Below, one piece after another: positions 1 to 8,886 of a stretch of DNA of 64,000 nt. A program made the position numbers and the translations under genes. The stretch lies in contig CAWEIS010000011.1 in the NCBI GenBank assembly GCA_963809205.1, positions 62,001 through 126,000 of the forward strand. The letters run 5' to 3'. Under the pieces are notes generated by a model. That model saw only the letters and a list, made by a program, of their open reading frames with translations. It was not told where the DNA came from and made no database searches. Positions within the stretch are counted from its first letter, which is position 1. Every line of letters begins with the position of its first letter. This DNA is from DATLLN01 sp963809205. Lineage in GTDB: Bacteria > Actinomycetota > Thermoleophilia > Gaiellales > JAICJC01.

Positions 1-882
1 TGCCTGCTGCTCGCTGCCAGCGTCCTCGTCCTCGGCCTGTCCGTGCGGATGAACCGGAGGATGACCGCCGAGGCGATTCGTTCCGTCGGCAGCTACGGCT
101 ACGGGGCTGAGCCGGTCGTGCCTGTACGGGGCCGTGAAGCCGGCAACCTGACGCTGGAGAATTCGTTCGCCTCGATCGCGCGGCGGTTCACGCCGGCCGA
201 CTACGAGAGCCGCCTCAAGCTGCGGCTGATCCAGGCCGGTCTGTACGACGTCCGTCCCGCGCGGTTCCTGATGCTGCGGGTGCTGGCGGCGATGGTGCTG
301 GGCACAGTGGCCCTGCTGTACGCACGAGGATCCGACAACCACCTCCTGTCCCTGGTCGTTGTGGTGGCGGCCCCCGTGCTGGGCTGGCTAATGCCCGACC
401 CGATGCTCTCGGCGCGGATCACCCGCCGGCTCGACCAGATCGAGCGGGACGCCGCCGACTTCATCGACCTGCTGGCGATCACGGTGCAAGCCGGGCTCGG
501 ACTCGACCAGTCCATGAAGATCGCCGCCGAGCGGCTCCCCGGCCCCCTGGCCGACGAAGTGCGGCTGATGCTGAACGAGATCCGGGTCGGTCAGAGCCGT
601 CAGGAGGCGCTGCGCCGGCTGGCCGAGCGCGCCGACACGCCGACGGTGCGCTCGTTCGCGCGGACGATGGCGCAGGGCGAGTCGATGGGCGTTTCGATCG
701 GACAGACCCTGAAGGCGTTGGCGATCGACGCCCGCGCCCGCAAGAAGGCACGGGCGGACGAGCTGGCGCAGAAGGCGCCGGTGAAGATGGTGTTCCCGCT
801 GGCGATCTGCTTCTTCCCGGCGATCCTGATCATCACCGCCGGGCCGGGCATCATCGCGATCATGAACACCCTCGGCGGCTGA
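1..882 (+). CDS. TadC-type type II/IV secretion system F protein (5' end outside window)
   Basis: Inner-membrane platform protein of a Tad/Flp pilus or type II secretion machine. The frame is open from base 1 and starts with a hydrophobic stretch (LLLAASVLVLGLSV), so the GTG at 43 is probably internal and the true start lies off the window. A membrane pair follows (RFLMLRVLAAMVLG and LLSLVVVVAAPVLGWLM), then the cytoplasmic F domain with DFIDLLAITVQAGLGLDQSM and GESMGVSIGQTLKALA, and a C-terminal membrane hairpin (MVFPLAICFFPAILIITAGPG). Order and length fit TadC rather than the shorter TadB half. The rest of the tad operon would lie to the left. Family call is firm; TadC versus TadB is less so. 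Confidence 0.85.
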   Translation, partial: CLLLAASVLVLGLSVRMNRRMTAEAIRSVGSYGYGAEPVVPVRGREAGNLTLENSFASIARRFTPADYESRLKLRLIQAGLYDVRPARFLMLRVLAAMVLGTVALLYARGSDNHLLSLVVVVAAPVLGWLMPDPMLSARITRRLDQIERDAADFIDLLAITVQAGLGLDQSMKIAAERLPGPLADEVRLMLNEIRVGQSRQEALRRLAERADTPTVRSFARTMAQGESMGVSIGQTLKALAIDARARKKARADELAQKAPVKMVFPLAICFFPAILIITAGPGIIAIMNTLGG

Positions 883-888
883 GCGCCG

Positions 889-1182
889 TCAGCGCATCAT
901 GCTGCGCATCGGGCCCTGAGCCAGCTTGATCACCCAGATCAGGGTCAGGAAGACGTAGCCCAGCGCAACCAGCACGAACGCCAAGGCGGCCAGGCGCGCC
1001 AGGGGCAAGCCGGTGTCGATCACGATGTCGGACACGATCGGCGCGACCAACGTGCTGGCGACGAATGCGATGGCGATGTGGATGCCGGTGCGCATCACCT
1101 CGCCGGGCGCCAGCCCGGGGAACCGCACGTCGACCCACAGGGCGAGCACGGCGGTCGCGATGACGAACAGCGTTGGGGCCAC
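889..1182 (-). CDS. Small three-helix membrane protein, function unknown
   Basis: A 97-residue, almost wholly hydrophobic protein. Three predicted membrane segments are visible: residues about 2-17 (PTLFVIATAVLALWV), 34-54 (HIAIAFVASTLVAPIVSDIVI) and 61-88 (LARLAALAFVLVALGYVFLTLIWVI), ending in a short basic tail. The GTG start at 1182 is preceded by a good ribosome binding site (AAAGGAGA, 8 nt spacing). It converges on the Tad gene with only 6 bp between the stops. I do not recognise the family and give no function. Confidence 0.65.
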   Translation of the reverse strand: MAPTLFVIATAVLALWVDVRFPGLAPGEVMRTGIHIAIAFVASTLVAPIVSDIVIDTGLPLARLAALAFVLVALGYVFLTLIWVIKLAQGPMRSMMR

Positions 1183-1264
1183 GGAGCCGGTCTCCTTTCG
1201 CGAAACCGAGCATATCGCGCAATCGGCCGCAGCGTCTAGTCAAAGGCGATCGTTGAAAGTCCAA

Positions 1265-2290
1265 TCAGCGTTCGCGAACGTGGGACGCCATCGCAACCCG
1301 TGTCCCCAGACCCAGATCGTGGGCGCGGCGCAGCGCCAGGCTGCCGACGGCGATGTCGCTGATCGCGAACCCGCGATGCCAGAACACGATCAGCTGGTCG
1401 TCGCGCTCCCGGCCCGGCTTCGCGCCGGCGATGATCTCGCCGATCTCCGCGTACACGTGGTCGCGGGTCAGCCGGCCGTCGCGGATCAGCGTGAAGTACT
1501 GACCGTGCTCGGAGCCGGCCGCCTGCCGCCAGTCGTCGACGACGAACCGGTCGGCGATCAGTGGCAGCTGCGGGTCGGTCGACCGCACGGCGCCATAGGG
1601 CATGACCAGCGCCCCGGTCTCGAGCCAGCGGTTCTCGAGGATCGTGCGCTCCTCGGACAGGCGCGATGCATCGACGACGATGTCCGCGCCGGCAACGGCC
1701 GTCTCGACGTCGCCGACGGCGACAACCTGCTTGCCGAGGATCCCGCTCATCTCGGCGGCGAACCGCTCGCGCGACTCGGCCCGCCGGCTGGTGACGCGGA
1801 TCTCGTCGAGGTCGTACAGGTGGTCGAGGTAGCGGAGGTTGTACCCGGCGGTGCCGCGCGCGCCGATGTGGCCGAGCACCCTGCTGCCGCGGCGCGCCAG
1901 GTGCTTCGCCCCCAGCGCCGTGACGGCTCCGGTGCGCATCCAGGTCAGCTCGGTGGCGTCCATGATCGCCACCGGCGTGCCGGTCTCGGCCTGATAGAGC
2001 GTGAGCAGTGCGAGCTCCGATGGCAGGTCGTGCCGGTAGTTGTTGACGTAGTCGCCGATCACCTTGACGCCGGCGAAGCCGAACGCCGGCACGTACGCCT
2101 TGAGGATGTTGAAGTGCCCCTGGAACTGCTCCTCGACCGACAGGTGATCCTTCGGCGGCATCACGACCTCGCCCAGGCCGTGGGCGCGGAGGCCCCGCTC
2201 GACGGCATCGAGCACCTCTGCCGGCTGGAGGTCGAGCGAGCTGACGTCGTCCGCGCTCAGGAACAGCAGGTCGAGCGAGCGGCCGGTCAC
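1265..2290 (-). CDS. Ornithine cyclodeaminase / mu-crystallin family dehydrogenase
   Basis: A 341-residue member of the OCD/mu-crystallin family, NAD(P)-dependent enzymes that deaminate or reduce amino acids or cyclic imines in the cytoplasm. The N-terminal substrate half contains MPPKDHLS and GVKVIGDYVNN; the Rossmann part has TGAVTALGAKHLARRGSRVL followed by the nucleotide-binding loop GHIGARGTAG; VVDASRLSEE and PYGAVRSTDP match the usual C-terminal block. The GTG start overlaps the stop of the upstream hydrolase (GTGA at 2287-2290), so the two are translationally coupled and probably act on the same small molecule. Members include ornithine cyclodeaminase, alanine dehydrogenase and ketimine reductases; substrate cannot be chosen from sequence. 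Confidence 0.88.
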   Translation of the reverse strand: MTGRSLDLLFLSADDVSSLDLQPAEVLDAVERGLRAHGLGEVVMPPKDHLSVEEQFQGHFNILKAYVPAFGFAGVKVIGDYVNNYRHDLPSELALLTLYQAETGTPVAIMDATELTWMRTGAVTALGAKHLARRGSRVLGHIGARGTAGYNLRYLDHLYDLDEIRVTSRRAESRERFAAEMSGILGKQVVAVGDVETAVAGADIVVDASRLSEERTILENRWLETGALVMPYGAVRSTDPQLPLIADRFVVDDWRQAAGSEHGQYFTLIRDGRLTRDHVYAEIGEIIAGAKPGRERDDQLIVFWHRGFAISDIAVGSLALRRAHDLGLGTRVAMASHVRER

Positions 2291-3174
2291 GCGAGCCAGG
2301 CGGCCACGATCCGACTCAGCTCCTCCGGTGCCTCCTGCACGGGCCAGTGGCCGCACTCGGGGATCAGGCCGAGCGTCGCCTCGCGGATCCCGCCGGCGAT
2401 CGGTCGCGCCTGGGCCGGGCCGCAGATAAGGTCGAGCTCGCCGGCCACGATCAGCGCCGGGGCGGCGATCCGCGGGAGCAGCGGGCGCAGGTCGATGGTC
2501 TGGTAGAGGCCGTTCTCCCACGCCTTGGACGCCGCGAGGTCGCTCTGGACGTCGCCGCGCAGGGCGTCGATCGCCCGGGCGACGTCCGGCTGGTCGGGAT
2601 AGGCGAAGTACAGCGGCAGCGCGGCGCTGAACAGCTCGTCCACGACGGCGGGGTCGTCCGCGGCGAGCACCCGTTCCGTCCAGGTGTCCCAGGCGTCCCG
2701 GGCGCGGGGATACCACTCGGACGCTGCGTGACGGCTGACCGCCGCCTCCATCTCGGCCGCGGCGTCGCCGCCACCCGCCTCGTCGACGTCGGTCCCGAAC
2801 CCGAACGGCGCGATCGCCACGGTGCGCGTCACGGCGTCCGGGAGCACGGCAGCGTAGGTGAGCGCGGTGGTCGCGCCGAACGAGTGGCCGACCACGGTCA
2901 GCGGCGGCAGGTCGAGCGCGCTCCGCACTTCGTCGTAGAACACGACGTGGCCCTCGGGCGAGTACTGGGCCGGATCGTCGGGCGCGGTCGAGCCACCCGA
3001 GCCGTGCGGGTCGATCAGGTAGCTCCGCCAAACCCCGGCGAACAGCTCCGCCGTCGACCGCATGTAGCCGGCGGCCAGACCCGGTCCCCCGGGCAGCATC
3101 AGGGCCGGCTCGCCCTCGCCGATCACCTCGTACGTGGCCCGGCGGCCGCCGGGCAACTCGACGGTCTGCGTCAC
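2287..3174 (-). CDS. Alpha/beta hydrolase, proline iminopeptidase-like
   Basis: A 295-residue cytoplasmic alpha/beta hydrolase. The oxyanion-hole motif LPGGPG (about residue 33) is typical of the proline iminopeptidase branch. The nucleophile elbow is GHSFG, the acid is in GELDLICGP and the catalytic His in PECGHWPVQEAPEEL. The proposed GTG at 3174 follows a TAGGGT box by 7 nt, as seen before many genes here; a longer reading is possible but is outside the family's usual N-terminus. It is the first gene of a two-gene operon, its stop overlapping the cyclodeaminase-like gene. A role in releasing an amino acid or amine that the next enzyme deaminates is inference. Confidence 0.82.
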   Translation of the reverse strand: MTQTVELPGGRRATYEVIGEGEPALMLPGGPGLAAGYMRSTAELFAGVWRSYLIDPHGSGGSTAPDDPAQYSPEGHVVFYDEVRSALDLPPLTVVGHSFGATTALTYAAVLPDAVTRTVAIAPFGFGTDVDEAGGGDAAAEMEAAVSRHAASEWYPRARDAWDTWTERVLAADDPAVVDELFSAALPLYFAYPDQPDVARAIDALRGDVQSDLAASKAWENGLYQTIDLRPLLPRIAAPALIVAGELDLICGPAQARPIAGGIREATLGLIPECGHWPVQEAPEELSRIVAAWLA

Positions 3175-3203
3175 GACCCTGACCCTACCGGGTCTACCCG
3201 CTG

Positions 3204-5108
3204 CTACTGCAGCTTCCGCGCGACGGTGTGGTGCCATTCCCGCTGGGCCAGCGGCTCGCCGTTTTCGAACACCTCGAGCCGCAGGTCGAAGACGTACGTG
3301 TCGGCGTCGCTTCGGAGCGTCAGGTCGGCGATCGCTCGGGCCGTGACCTGCGGCCAGGACACCTCGTACTCGGCGGTCGACTCGACCCACGCGTTGCCCG
3401 GCTCGTGCGGGGCGACGCCGGCTCGCACGCGGTCGTCATGGCGCGCGAAGCCGCCGCCGTCGAGCTCGTCGCGCGTGGCCCCATGCACCGTCACCCGGGT
3501 CTCGCGGCGGTAGACGTCGCGCTCGATCAGCCACGTCGCGTCCTCGCCGACGTCGTCCAGCCGCCCGGACACCGGCACGATCGGCGGCGGGTCGGCGATC
3601 GGCGGCGGGCCGTCCAGCTGGGGGAGCAGCACGGCTCCCTCGTCGACCGTCAACGTCGCCGCCGTCGGCGGCGGCCAGGCGTTTGGCCAGTCGCTGCCCG
3701 CGATCGCCATCCGGATCCGGCTGCCCGGCGTGAACGTCCACGACGTGGCGTCGAGCTCGATCCGCACGTCGTACGGCTCGCCGGGCACCAGCGGCTCGGG
3801 GTCGGAGTGCGACTCGCGGTGGGTCAGGTTGAGGATGCCGCGCGAGACCAGGATCGACGTGCCGTCGGGCAGCACCTCGCACAGCCGGGCTGCGACGTAT
3901 GCGACCGGATGCGACGATCGCACCGTCAGCTCGACGACGGGCACGCCCAGGATCTCCACCGCCCGCTCCACCGGCCAGTCGGTGACCAGCGAGTGGACGT
4001 CCTCCGTCCGCTGGTCGAGCGGCAGGCCATACGGCGGTGGGTAGGAGCCGCGGATGTGCCCGGCGATTCCGACGTCGCCGCGTATCGCGAGCGACCCGCC
4101 GGCCAGTGCGAGCCGCAGCTCGCGCGACCGCTCGGGCGGCCAGGCCGGCTCGAACCGCCACGCGCCCTCGTACTCGTCCAGATCCGGCTCTGGCCTCGTC
4201 GTCTGCCGGGCAAACACGACGATCGGCGGCTCCCGGTCGATGCCGTTGTCGGCGTCGCGCAGCCACCGGTCGAACCAGCGGACCATCTCGCGGATGTGGT
4301 CGATCCGCGGCCCGGGGATCGAGCCGTTCGGCTCCATGTGGCTCCACGGCCCCATCAGCAGCCGCTTCGGCACCTCGAGATGCTCGAACAGCCGGAAGGC
4401 CGCGCTGCGATAGAGGTCGCTCCAGCCGCCGACGATCATCGTCGGCACGCGGATCAGGGCGTAGTCCGGCCGCACCGAGCCCTGCCGCCAGAACGGCCCG
4501 TCCGACTGCTCCTCGATCGACCCGAACCACGGCACCAGGTCGTCGATCCGCAGGAGCCACTGCTCGCGCCATCCCTCGCCGGCCAGCCCCGGCACCGGCG
4601 GCAGGGCGTTCATCGACACCATGAACAGGGGATAGCCGAACTCGATGGCCTTGCGCACGCCGCCGGCGAAGTGGACGTCGTCGGTGTAGCGGTCGTCCGT
4701 CGCGTAGGTCGGGACGATCGCCTTCAGCTGGGGCGGCGGCCGCATCCCCACGTGCAGCGTCGCGAAGCCTGCGTAGGACGTGCCGAACATGCCGACGGCG
4801 CCGGTGCACCACTCCTGGGCCGCAAGCCACTCGATCACGGCGCACAGGTCGTCGGCCTCGCCCGGCGGGTACTCGGCCACGGCCACGCCGTCCGACGAGC
4901 CCGTGCCCCGGGTGTCCAGCCGGCAGACGGCGTAGTCCCCCTCGTCGCGCAGCCGCCGGTAGTCGTCCGCCCAGACCGAGATGTCGTCCTTGCGGTAGGG
5001 GTACGCCTCGAGCAGCGCGGGCCAGGGACCGGGCGTCTCCGGCAGGTAGAGCGTGGCAGCCAGTCGCACGCCGTCGGCCATCGGGATGAACACGTTCGTC
5101 TCCGGCAT
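3204..5108 (-). CDS. CocE/NonD family hydrolase (X-Pro dipeptidyl-peptidase S15 type)
   Basis: A 634-residue serine hydrolase of the CocE/NonD family, which includes cocaine esterase, glutaryl-7-ACA acylases and X-prolyl dipeptidyl peptidases. The N-terminal catalytic domain opens with the standard FIPMADGVRLAATLYLP, has RLDTRGTGSSDG and the nucleophile elbow GTSYAG (about residue 110). The His region is near GPWSHMEP, and the last 250 residues are the jelly-roll C-terminal domain ending near EWHHTVARKL. There is no signal peptide, so it is probably cytoplasmic. The ATG at 5108 follows a TAGACT box by 9 nt without a Shine-Dalgarno sequence. It is divergent from a solute-binding lipoprotein gene. 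Acylase, esterase or peptidase activity is undecidable here. Confidence 0.9.
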   Translation of the reverse strand: MPETNVFIPMADGVRLAATLYLPETPGPWPALLEAYPYRKDDISVWADDYRRLRDEGDYAVCRLDTRGTGSSDGVAVAEYPPGEADDLCAVIEWLAAQEWCTGAVGMFGTSYAGFATLHVGMRPPPQLKAIVPTYATDDRYTDDVHFAGGVRKAIEFGYPLFMVSMNALPPVPGLAGEGWREQWLLRIDDLVPWFGSIEEQSDGPFWRQGSVRPDYALIRVPTMIVGGWSDLYRSAAFRLFEHLEVPKRLLMGPWSHMEPNGSIPGPRIDHIREMVRWFDRWLRDADNGIDREPPIVVFARQTTRPEPDLDEYEGAWRFEPAWPPERSRELRLALAGGSLAIRGDVGIAGHIRGSYPPPYGLPLDQRTEDVHSLVTDWPVERAVEILGVPVVELTVRSSHPVAYVAARLCEVLPDGTSILVSRGILNLTHRESHSDPEPLVPGEPYDVRIELDATSWTFTPGSRIRMAIAGSDWPNAWPPPTAATLTVDEGAVLLPQLDGPPPIADPPPIVPVSGRLDDVGEDATWLIERDVYRRETRVTVHGATRDELDGGGFARHDDRVRAGVAPHEPGNAWVESTAEYEVSWPQVTARAIADLTLRSDADTYVFDLRLEVFENGEPLAQREWHHTVARKLQ

Positions 5109-5178
5109 GGGCCGCTGAGTCTATGCAGCCGGGTCGCCGTCCGGTATCGTGCCGCGCTCCGAGAGGAAGGGGACAGAC

Positions 5179-6918
5179 GTGATCCGACGTAAGCTCGTTG
5201 CCCTGGCTGCCACCGCGGCCGTGCTCATCCTGGCTGCGGGCTGCGGCGGTGGATCGTCGAGTGACGACAGCGGCGGCGGCACCGGGAGCGGTCCGCAAAA
5301 GGGCGGCATTTTGACCGTCGGCACGACCGACTACATCGACTCGCTGAACCCGTTCCACTACATCACGCTGCAGTCGTACAACGCGTTGATCGTGCTCTAT
5401 CCGCAGCTGGTGCAGTATGCGCTGTCCAAGGACGACCCGAACAAGCTGGTGATCGTCGGCGACTGGGCGGATTCGTGGGAGCACTCGGCGGACGGCAAGG
5501 ACTGGACGTTTCACCTGAAGCCGAACACCAAGTGGTCGGACGGCCAGCCGATGACCGCCGAGGACGCGGCGTGGACGATCAACACGATCGTCAAGTACCG
5601 CAACGGCCCGGCGGCGGTGGCTGCCGCGGGCGTGGCGCACGTCAAGCAGGCCGTGGCCGCCGATCCGACGACGCTGGTCGTCCACTACGACGGGCCGATC
5701 GGCAACGCGCTGCAGCAGCTGGAGACGGTATTCCTGGTGCCCGAGCACCAGTGGAAGCCGCTGATGGGTTCCGACGGGAAGGGTCTGAAGGCGTACAAGC
5801 CGGAGGCGCATCCCGACACGTTCGTGACCGGGGGCGCCTACACCATCCAGAGCTTCCAGCCCAAGGGCAAGGTCGTGTTCCGCCCGAACCCGAACTACTA
5901 CAGCACGCCGTCGAACGCCGACGCCGTCGTGCTGCAGTTCTATACGAACGCCGACGCGATGATCGGCGACCTCGAGAATGGGACGCTGCAGTGGGTGGAC
6001 AAGCTGCCGTTCGAGGCGGTCAACGACGTCAAGAAGCAGTCGAACCTGCACATCAACGTCGTGCCCGGGTCGCAGACAACGAACATCACCTGGAACTCGA
6101 ACCCCTACAAGACGAAGAACCGCGAGCTGCTCGACCCGAGAGTCAAGCAGGCGCTGTCGGAGTGCGTCGACCGCAAGAAGATGATCGACGTCGTGTTCTC
6201 TGGGTATGCAACGACCGTCGAGAGCATCGTCGGGCACATCTCCGACATGGAGAACCCCGATCTCGGGCCGACGGTCTACGACTGCGACAAGGCCAACCAG
6301 GCGCTGGACGAGCTCGGCTACAAGCGCGGCCCGGACGGCATCCGGACTGTGCCGGCGACCACCGGCCAGAACGCCCAGCCGGCGCATCCGATGAAGTACC
6401 AGATCCTGCAGACGAGCGGCCTCGACTACAACGGCGAGCGCGCCTTCGACATCGTCAAGGAGGGCTTCGCCAAGCTCGGCGTCGACGTCTCGCTGAACAT
6501 CGCCGGCGACGCAACCGCGGCCTACGCGGCCGAGACCGGCGACACCTGCGACGGCACCAAGAACCCGCCGGTCGGCTACGACGGCTTCGACATGGCCATG
6601 TGGGGGTGGTCAGGCTACATCGACCCGGACTTCCAGCTCTCGGTCGTCACCCGTGCCCAGTGGTGCTCGTGGAGCGACACCGGCTGGATCAACGCCGACT
6701 ATGACGAGCTGTACGCCAAGCAGGGCGTGGCGATCGAGCGCGATCAGCGGCAGCAGATCGTCTACCAGATGCAGCAGATCGTGTACGACAACTTCCTCTA
6801 CACCCAGCTGGTCAACGAGGAGTACATCGATGCGAACGCCAAGACGTGGACGAACTTCAAGACCCTGCTCGAGGGGTACTCGAAGGAGTACTACACCGCG
6901 CCCTACAGGGTGAGCTGA
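5179..6918 (+). CDS. Family 5 extracellular solute-binding lipoprotein (peptide/nickel ABC type)
   Basis: A 579-residue substrate-binding protein of the oligopeptide/dipeptide/nickel class (SBP family 5). The N-terminus MIRRKLVALAATAAVL...LAAGC is a lipoprotein signal with lipobox LAAGC, followed by a Gly/Ser-rich linker. The mature part starts with GGILTVGTTDYIDSLNPF and contains the family block TWSDGQPMTAEDAAWTI-like segment near residue 120 and GGAYTIQSFQPKGKVVFRPNPNY. The GTG at 5179 is chosen because GAGAGGAAGGGG lies 6-8 nt before it, with a TATCGT -10 box further up. No permease or ATPase genes adjoin it, so it is an orphan binding protein or is served by a distant transporter. The divergent CocE-type hydrolase may act on an imported acyl compound; that is inference. 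Confidence 0.9.
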   Translation: MIRRKLVALAATAAVLILAAGCGGGSSSDDSGGGTGSGPQKGGILTVGTTDYIDSLNPFHYITLQSYNALIVLYPQLVQYALSKDDPNKLVIVGDWADSWEHSADGKDWTFHLKPNTKWSDGQPMTAEDAAWTINTIVKYRNGPAAVAAAGVAHVKQAVAADPTTLVVHYDGPIGNALQQLETVFLVPEHQWKPLMGSDGKGLKAYKPEAHPDTFVTGGAYTIQSFQPKGKVVFRPNPNYYSTPSNADAVVLQFYTNADAMIGDLENGTLQWVDKLPFEAVNDVKKQSNLHINVVPGSQTTNITWNSNPYKTKNRELLDPRVKQALSECVDRKKMIDVVFSGYATTVESIVGHISDMENPDLGPTVYDCDKANQALDELGYKRGPDGIRTVPATTGQNAQPAHPMKYQILQTSGLDYNGERAFDIVKEGFAKLGVDVSLNIAGDATAAYAAETGDTCDGTKNPPVGYDGFDMAMWGWSGYIDPDFQLSVVTRAQWCSWSDTGWINADYDELYAKQGVAIERDQRQQIVYQMQQIVYDNFLYTQLVNEEYIDANAKTWTNFKTLLEGYSKEYYTAPYRVS

Positions 6919-6952
6919 CGCGCAACCCGTACGGTTGCGCTATGGTGGCGCG

Positions 6953-7907
6953 ATGCGTGTGCTGTTCATCGGCGGAACCGGCCCGGTCGGGCTCGTGTCG
7001 CTGCCGCATCTGACCGCCGCCGGGCACGACGTCGCCTTGGCCCACACGGGCGCCCATGAGCCGGACGAGGCACGCGACGTCGAGCACCTCCACGGCGAGC
7101 GGGGCGCGCTGCTTGCACCCGGCGGACCGGCCGAGCGGTGGCGCCCCGATGCGATCGTCGACACCTTCGCCGGCGGCGCGACCGGCGCCAAGGCGCGGCA
7201 GCTGGGCGAGCTCGCGGCCCGTGCGGGCGCCGGGCGGATCGTCGCCGTCAGCTCGATGGACGTCTACCGGCACTGCGCCGACGCCGGGCGTCGACGACAA
7301 CCCGCCGGCCGAGCTGGCCCGCGACCCGCTGCCGTTGGGCGAGGACAGCCCGCGGCGCGAAGGCCCGTCGCCGGGCAGCGGTGCCGCGCACGACAACGTG
7401 GCCATGGAGGACGCCCTGCCCGACGACCGGCCGGTGACGATCCTGCGGCCGGGCGCGATCTACGGGCCGTTCGACCACCCCCACGTGCTGCGCGAGTGGT
7501 ACCTGGTCGGCCGGGTGGCCCGCGGCGAGCGGTCGCTGCAGCTCCCGGACGGCGGCACGCAGTTGTTCCATCGGGTGGCGATCGACCGCGTCGGCCGCGC
7601 CGTCGCCGCGGCGCTGGAACGTGCGCCGGACGGGCTGTGGGCGTGCAACGTCGCCGACCCGACCGACTTCACGTACGGTGCCCTGGCCCGGCTGGTCGCC
7701 GAGCGGTTCGACTGGGAGTGGGAGCTGGAGCCGGTCGCCTGGGATCAGAGCGACCATCCCTGGAACGCGCGCCACCCCGTGTTCACGGACACGACGCGGC
7801 TGCGTCAGACGCTGGGCGTCACCGAGCCCGACCCGGTGGACGCGACGTTCGCCCAGCTCGACTGGCTGTGGGCGAACCGGGAGTCGCTCGCCCACCGGTC
7901 GGCGTAG
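6953..7907 (+). pseudogene. NAD-dependent epimerase/dehydratase family gene, broken by one +1 frameshift
   Basis: Extended SDR protein of about 317 residues once repaired. The first part (from ATG 6953) reads MRVLFIGGTGPVG, a GxxGxxG NAD-binding loop, and runs to AVSSMDVYRHCADA. The frame then changes at about 7281-7292, in a GCCGGGCG run, and continues as VDDNPPAELARDPLPLGED, VTILRPGAIYGPFDHP and a normal C-terminus at 7907. Removing one G restores a continuous protein, so a sequencing error is as likely as a real mutation. The start follows TATGGT by 6 nt with no Shine-Dalgarno. Substrate unknown; the YxxxK motif is not clear at the expected place (SSMDVY). Confidence 0.75.
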
Positions 7908-7997
7908 CACAGCGACCCGGGAATCACTGTGCCGGAACCGTCAACCGACGCGCGAACGCGTGACAAACGCGTCACGGCGGGCGTTGGCCCTGGCACT

Positions 7998-8050
7998 GTG
8001 CCCGGCACCGAGCCCGGCACGGTGCCCGGCACTGGCACGGTGCCCGGCAC
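7998..8050. repeat. Three copies of the palindromic 11-mer GTGCCCGGCAC
   Basis: GTGCCCGGCAC occurs at 7998-8008, 8022-8032 and 8040-8050, with partial copies (CCCGGCAC, TGGCAC) between them. The unit is an interrupted palindrome (GTGCC-C-GGCAC), so both strands carry the same word. The cluster sits between the 3' ends of two convergent genes (frame-broken epimerase and CtaG-like). It could be a transcription-termination or nucleoid-protein site, or a member of a dispersed intergenic repeat family. Confidence 0.7.
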
Positions 8051-8080
8051 CCCACCCGAGCGCGATCCGCCGGCGCGGTG

Positions 8081-8851
8081 TCAGCGCGTCTCGGGTCGGG
8101 CCGCGGGCAGGTCGCGCGCCTCGCGGACGACTCCCCGGGCGGCGATCAAGAGCGCGATGGTCAGCACGAGCGTCTCGGCGAGTAGCGTCACGGCGCCGCC
8201 GATGCGCTGATCCGCCATGGTGCTGAGACCCCACAGCTTCGGGGTGTGGCGGTAGAAGTCGTAGAGCGGATGGTCGATCAGCGCGATTGCGAAGCTGAGC
8301 GGCATCATCGCGACCATCGCGATGAACAGGTAGAGCACGCGTCCGCGCTGGGTCAGCGAGCCGGGGACGATGTCGGGCCACCAGAACATCAACCCGGCGA
8401 TGATGAACGCAAGGTGTTCGATCCCCAGCGCCGCACGGTTTCGCAGCGCGTAGTCGTAGACCGCCGGCAGGTGGATCACGTACCACGTGACCAGCCACAC
8501 CGGGAGCGCCACCTGCGGCCGCACCGCCCAGCGCACGATTCTCGGTCGGCCGACCACGGCGATCATCGGCGCGGTCAGCCCGAGCAGGAGCAGGGGCGGC
8601 GCCCAGTCTGCGATGATCACGTTCTGGAGCAGGTGGAAGCTGAGCATCGAGGTGAGTGCGAGATGCTCGATCGGCGACAGCAGGGCAAGTGCGATCAGCG
8701 CCAGCCCGCCGGCGAACGCCAGCACGTGACGCGCCGGCACCGGTCGTCCGGTGCGGGCGAGGTGGTGCGCGACCAGGGCGTAGTCGACCGCGAACACGAC
8801 GATCGCGAGCGCCCACTCCCAGTCGCCGGAGAAGTGCCACGGGTCGACCAT
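8081..8851 (-). CDS. CtaG-like cytochrome c oxidase assembly protein (copy 1)
   Basis: A 256-residue polytopic membrane protein of the caa3-type CtaG family, implicated in assembling the copper centre of cytochrome c oxidase. About seven hydrophobic segments alternate with short loops. Family signatures include SPIEHLALTSMLSFHLLQN, a conserved HLLQN block, then WLVTWYVIHLPAVYDYALRN and GIEHLAFIIAGLMFWWP. The ATG follows TAGCCT by 8 nt. It is divergent from a second CtaG-like gene, with only 35 bp between starts, so the two probably share one promoter region. The COX genes themselves are not in the window. Confidence 0.88.
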   Translation of the reverse strand: MVDPWHFSGDWEWALAIVVFAVDYALVAHHLARTGRPVPARHVLAFAGGLALIALALLSPIEHLALTSMLSFHLLQNVIIADWAPPLLLLGLTAPMIAVVGRPRIVRWAVRPQVALPVWLVTWYVIHLPAVYDYALRNRAALGIEHLAFIIAGLMFWWPDIVPGSLTQRGRVLYLFIAMVAMMPLSFAIALIDHPLYDFYRHTPKLWGLSTMADQRIGGAVTLLAETLVLTIALLIAARGVVREARDLPAARPETR

Positions 8852-8886
8852 CGCTCCCGAGGCTACCGCGCGGCGGCCGACGGTCG

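Noticed and set aside
1013..2506. Long plus-strand open frame opposite the cyclodeaminase-like gene
   Set aside because: Arg/Ala/Asp-rich, no fold; a composition effect of high-GC coding DNA on the other strand. Similar long shadows elsewhere were ignored for the same reason.
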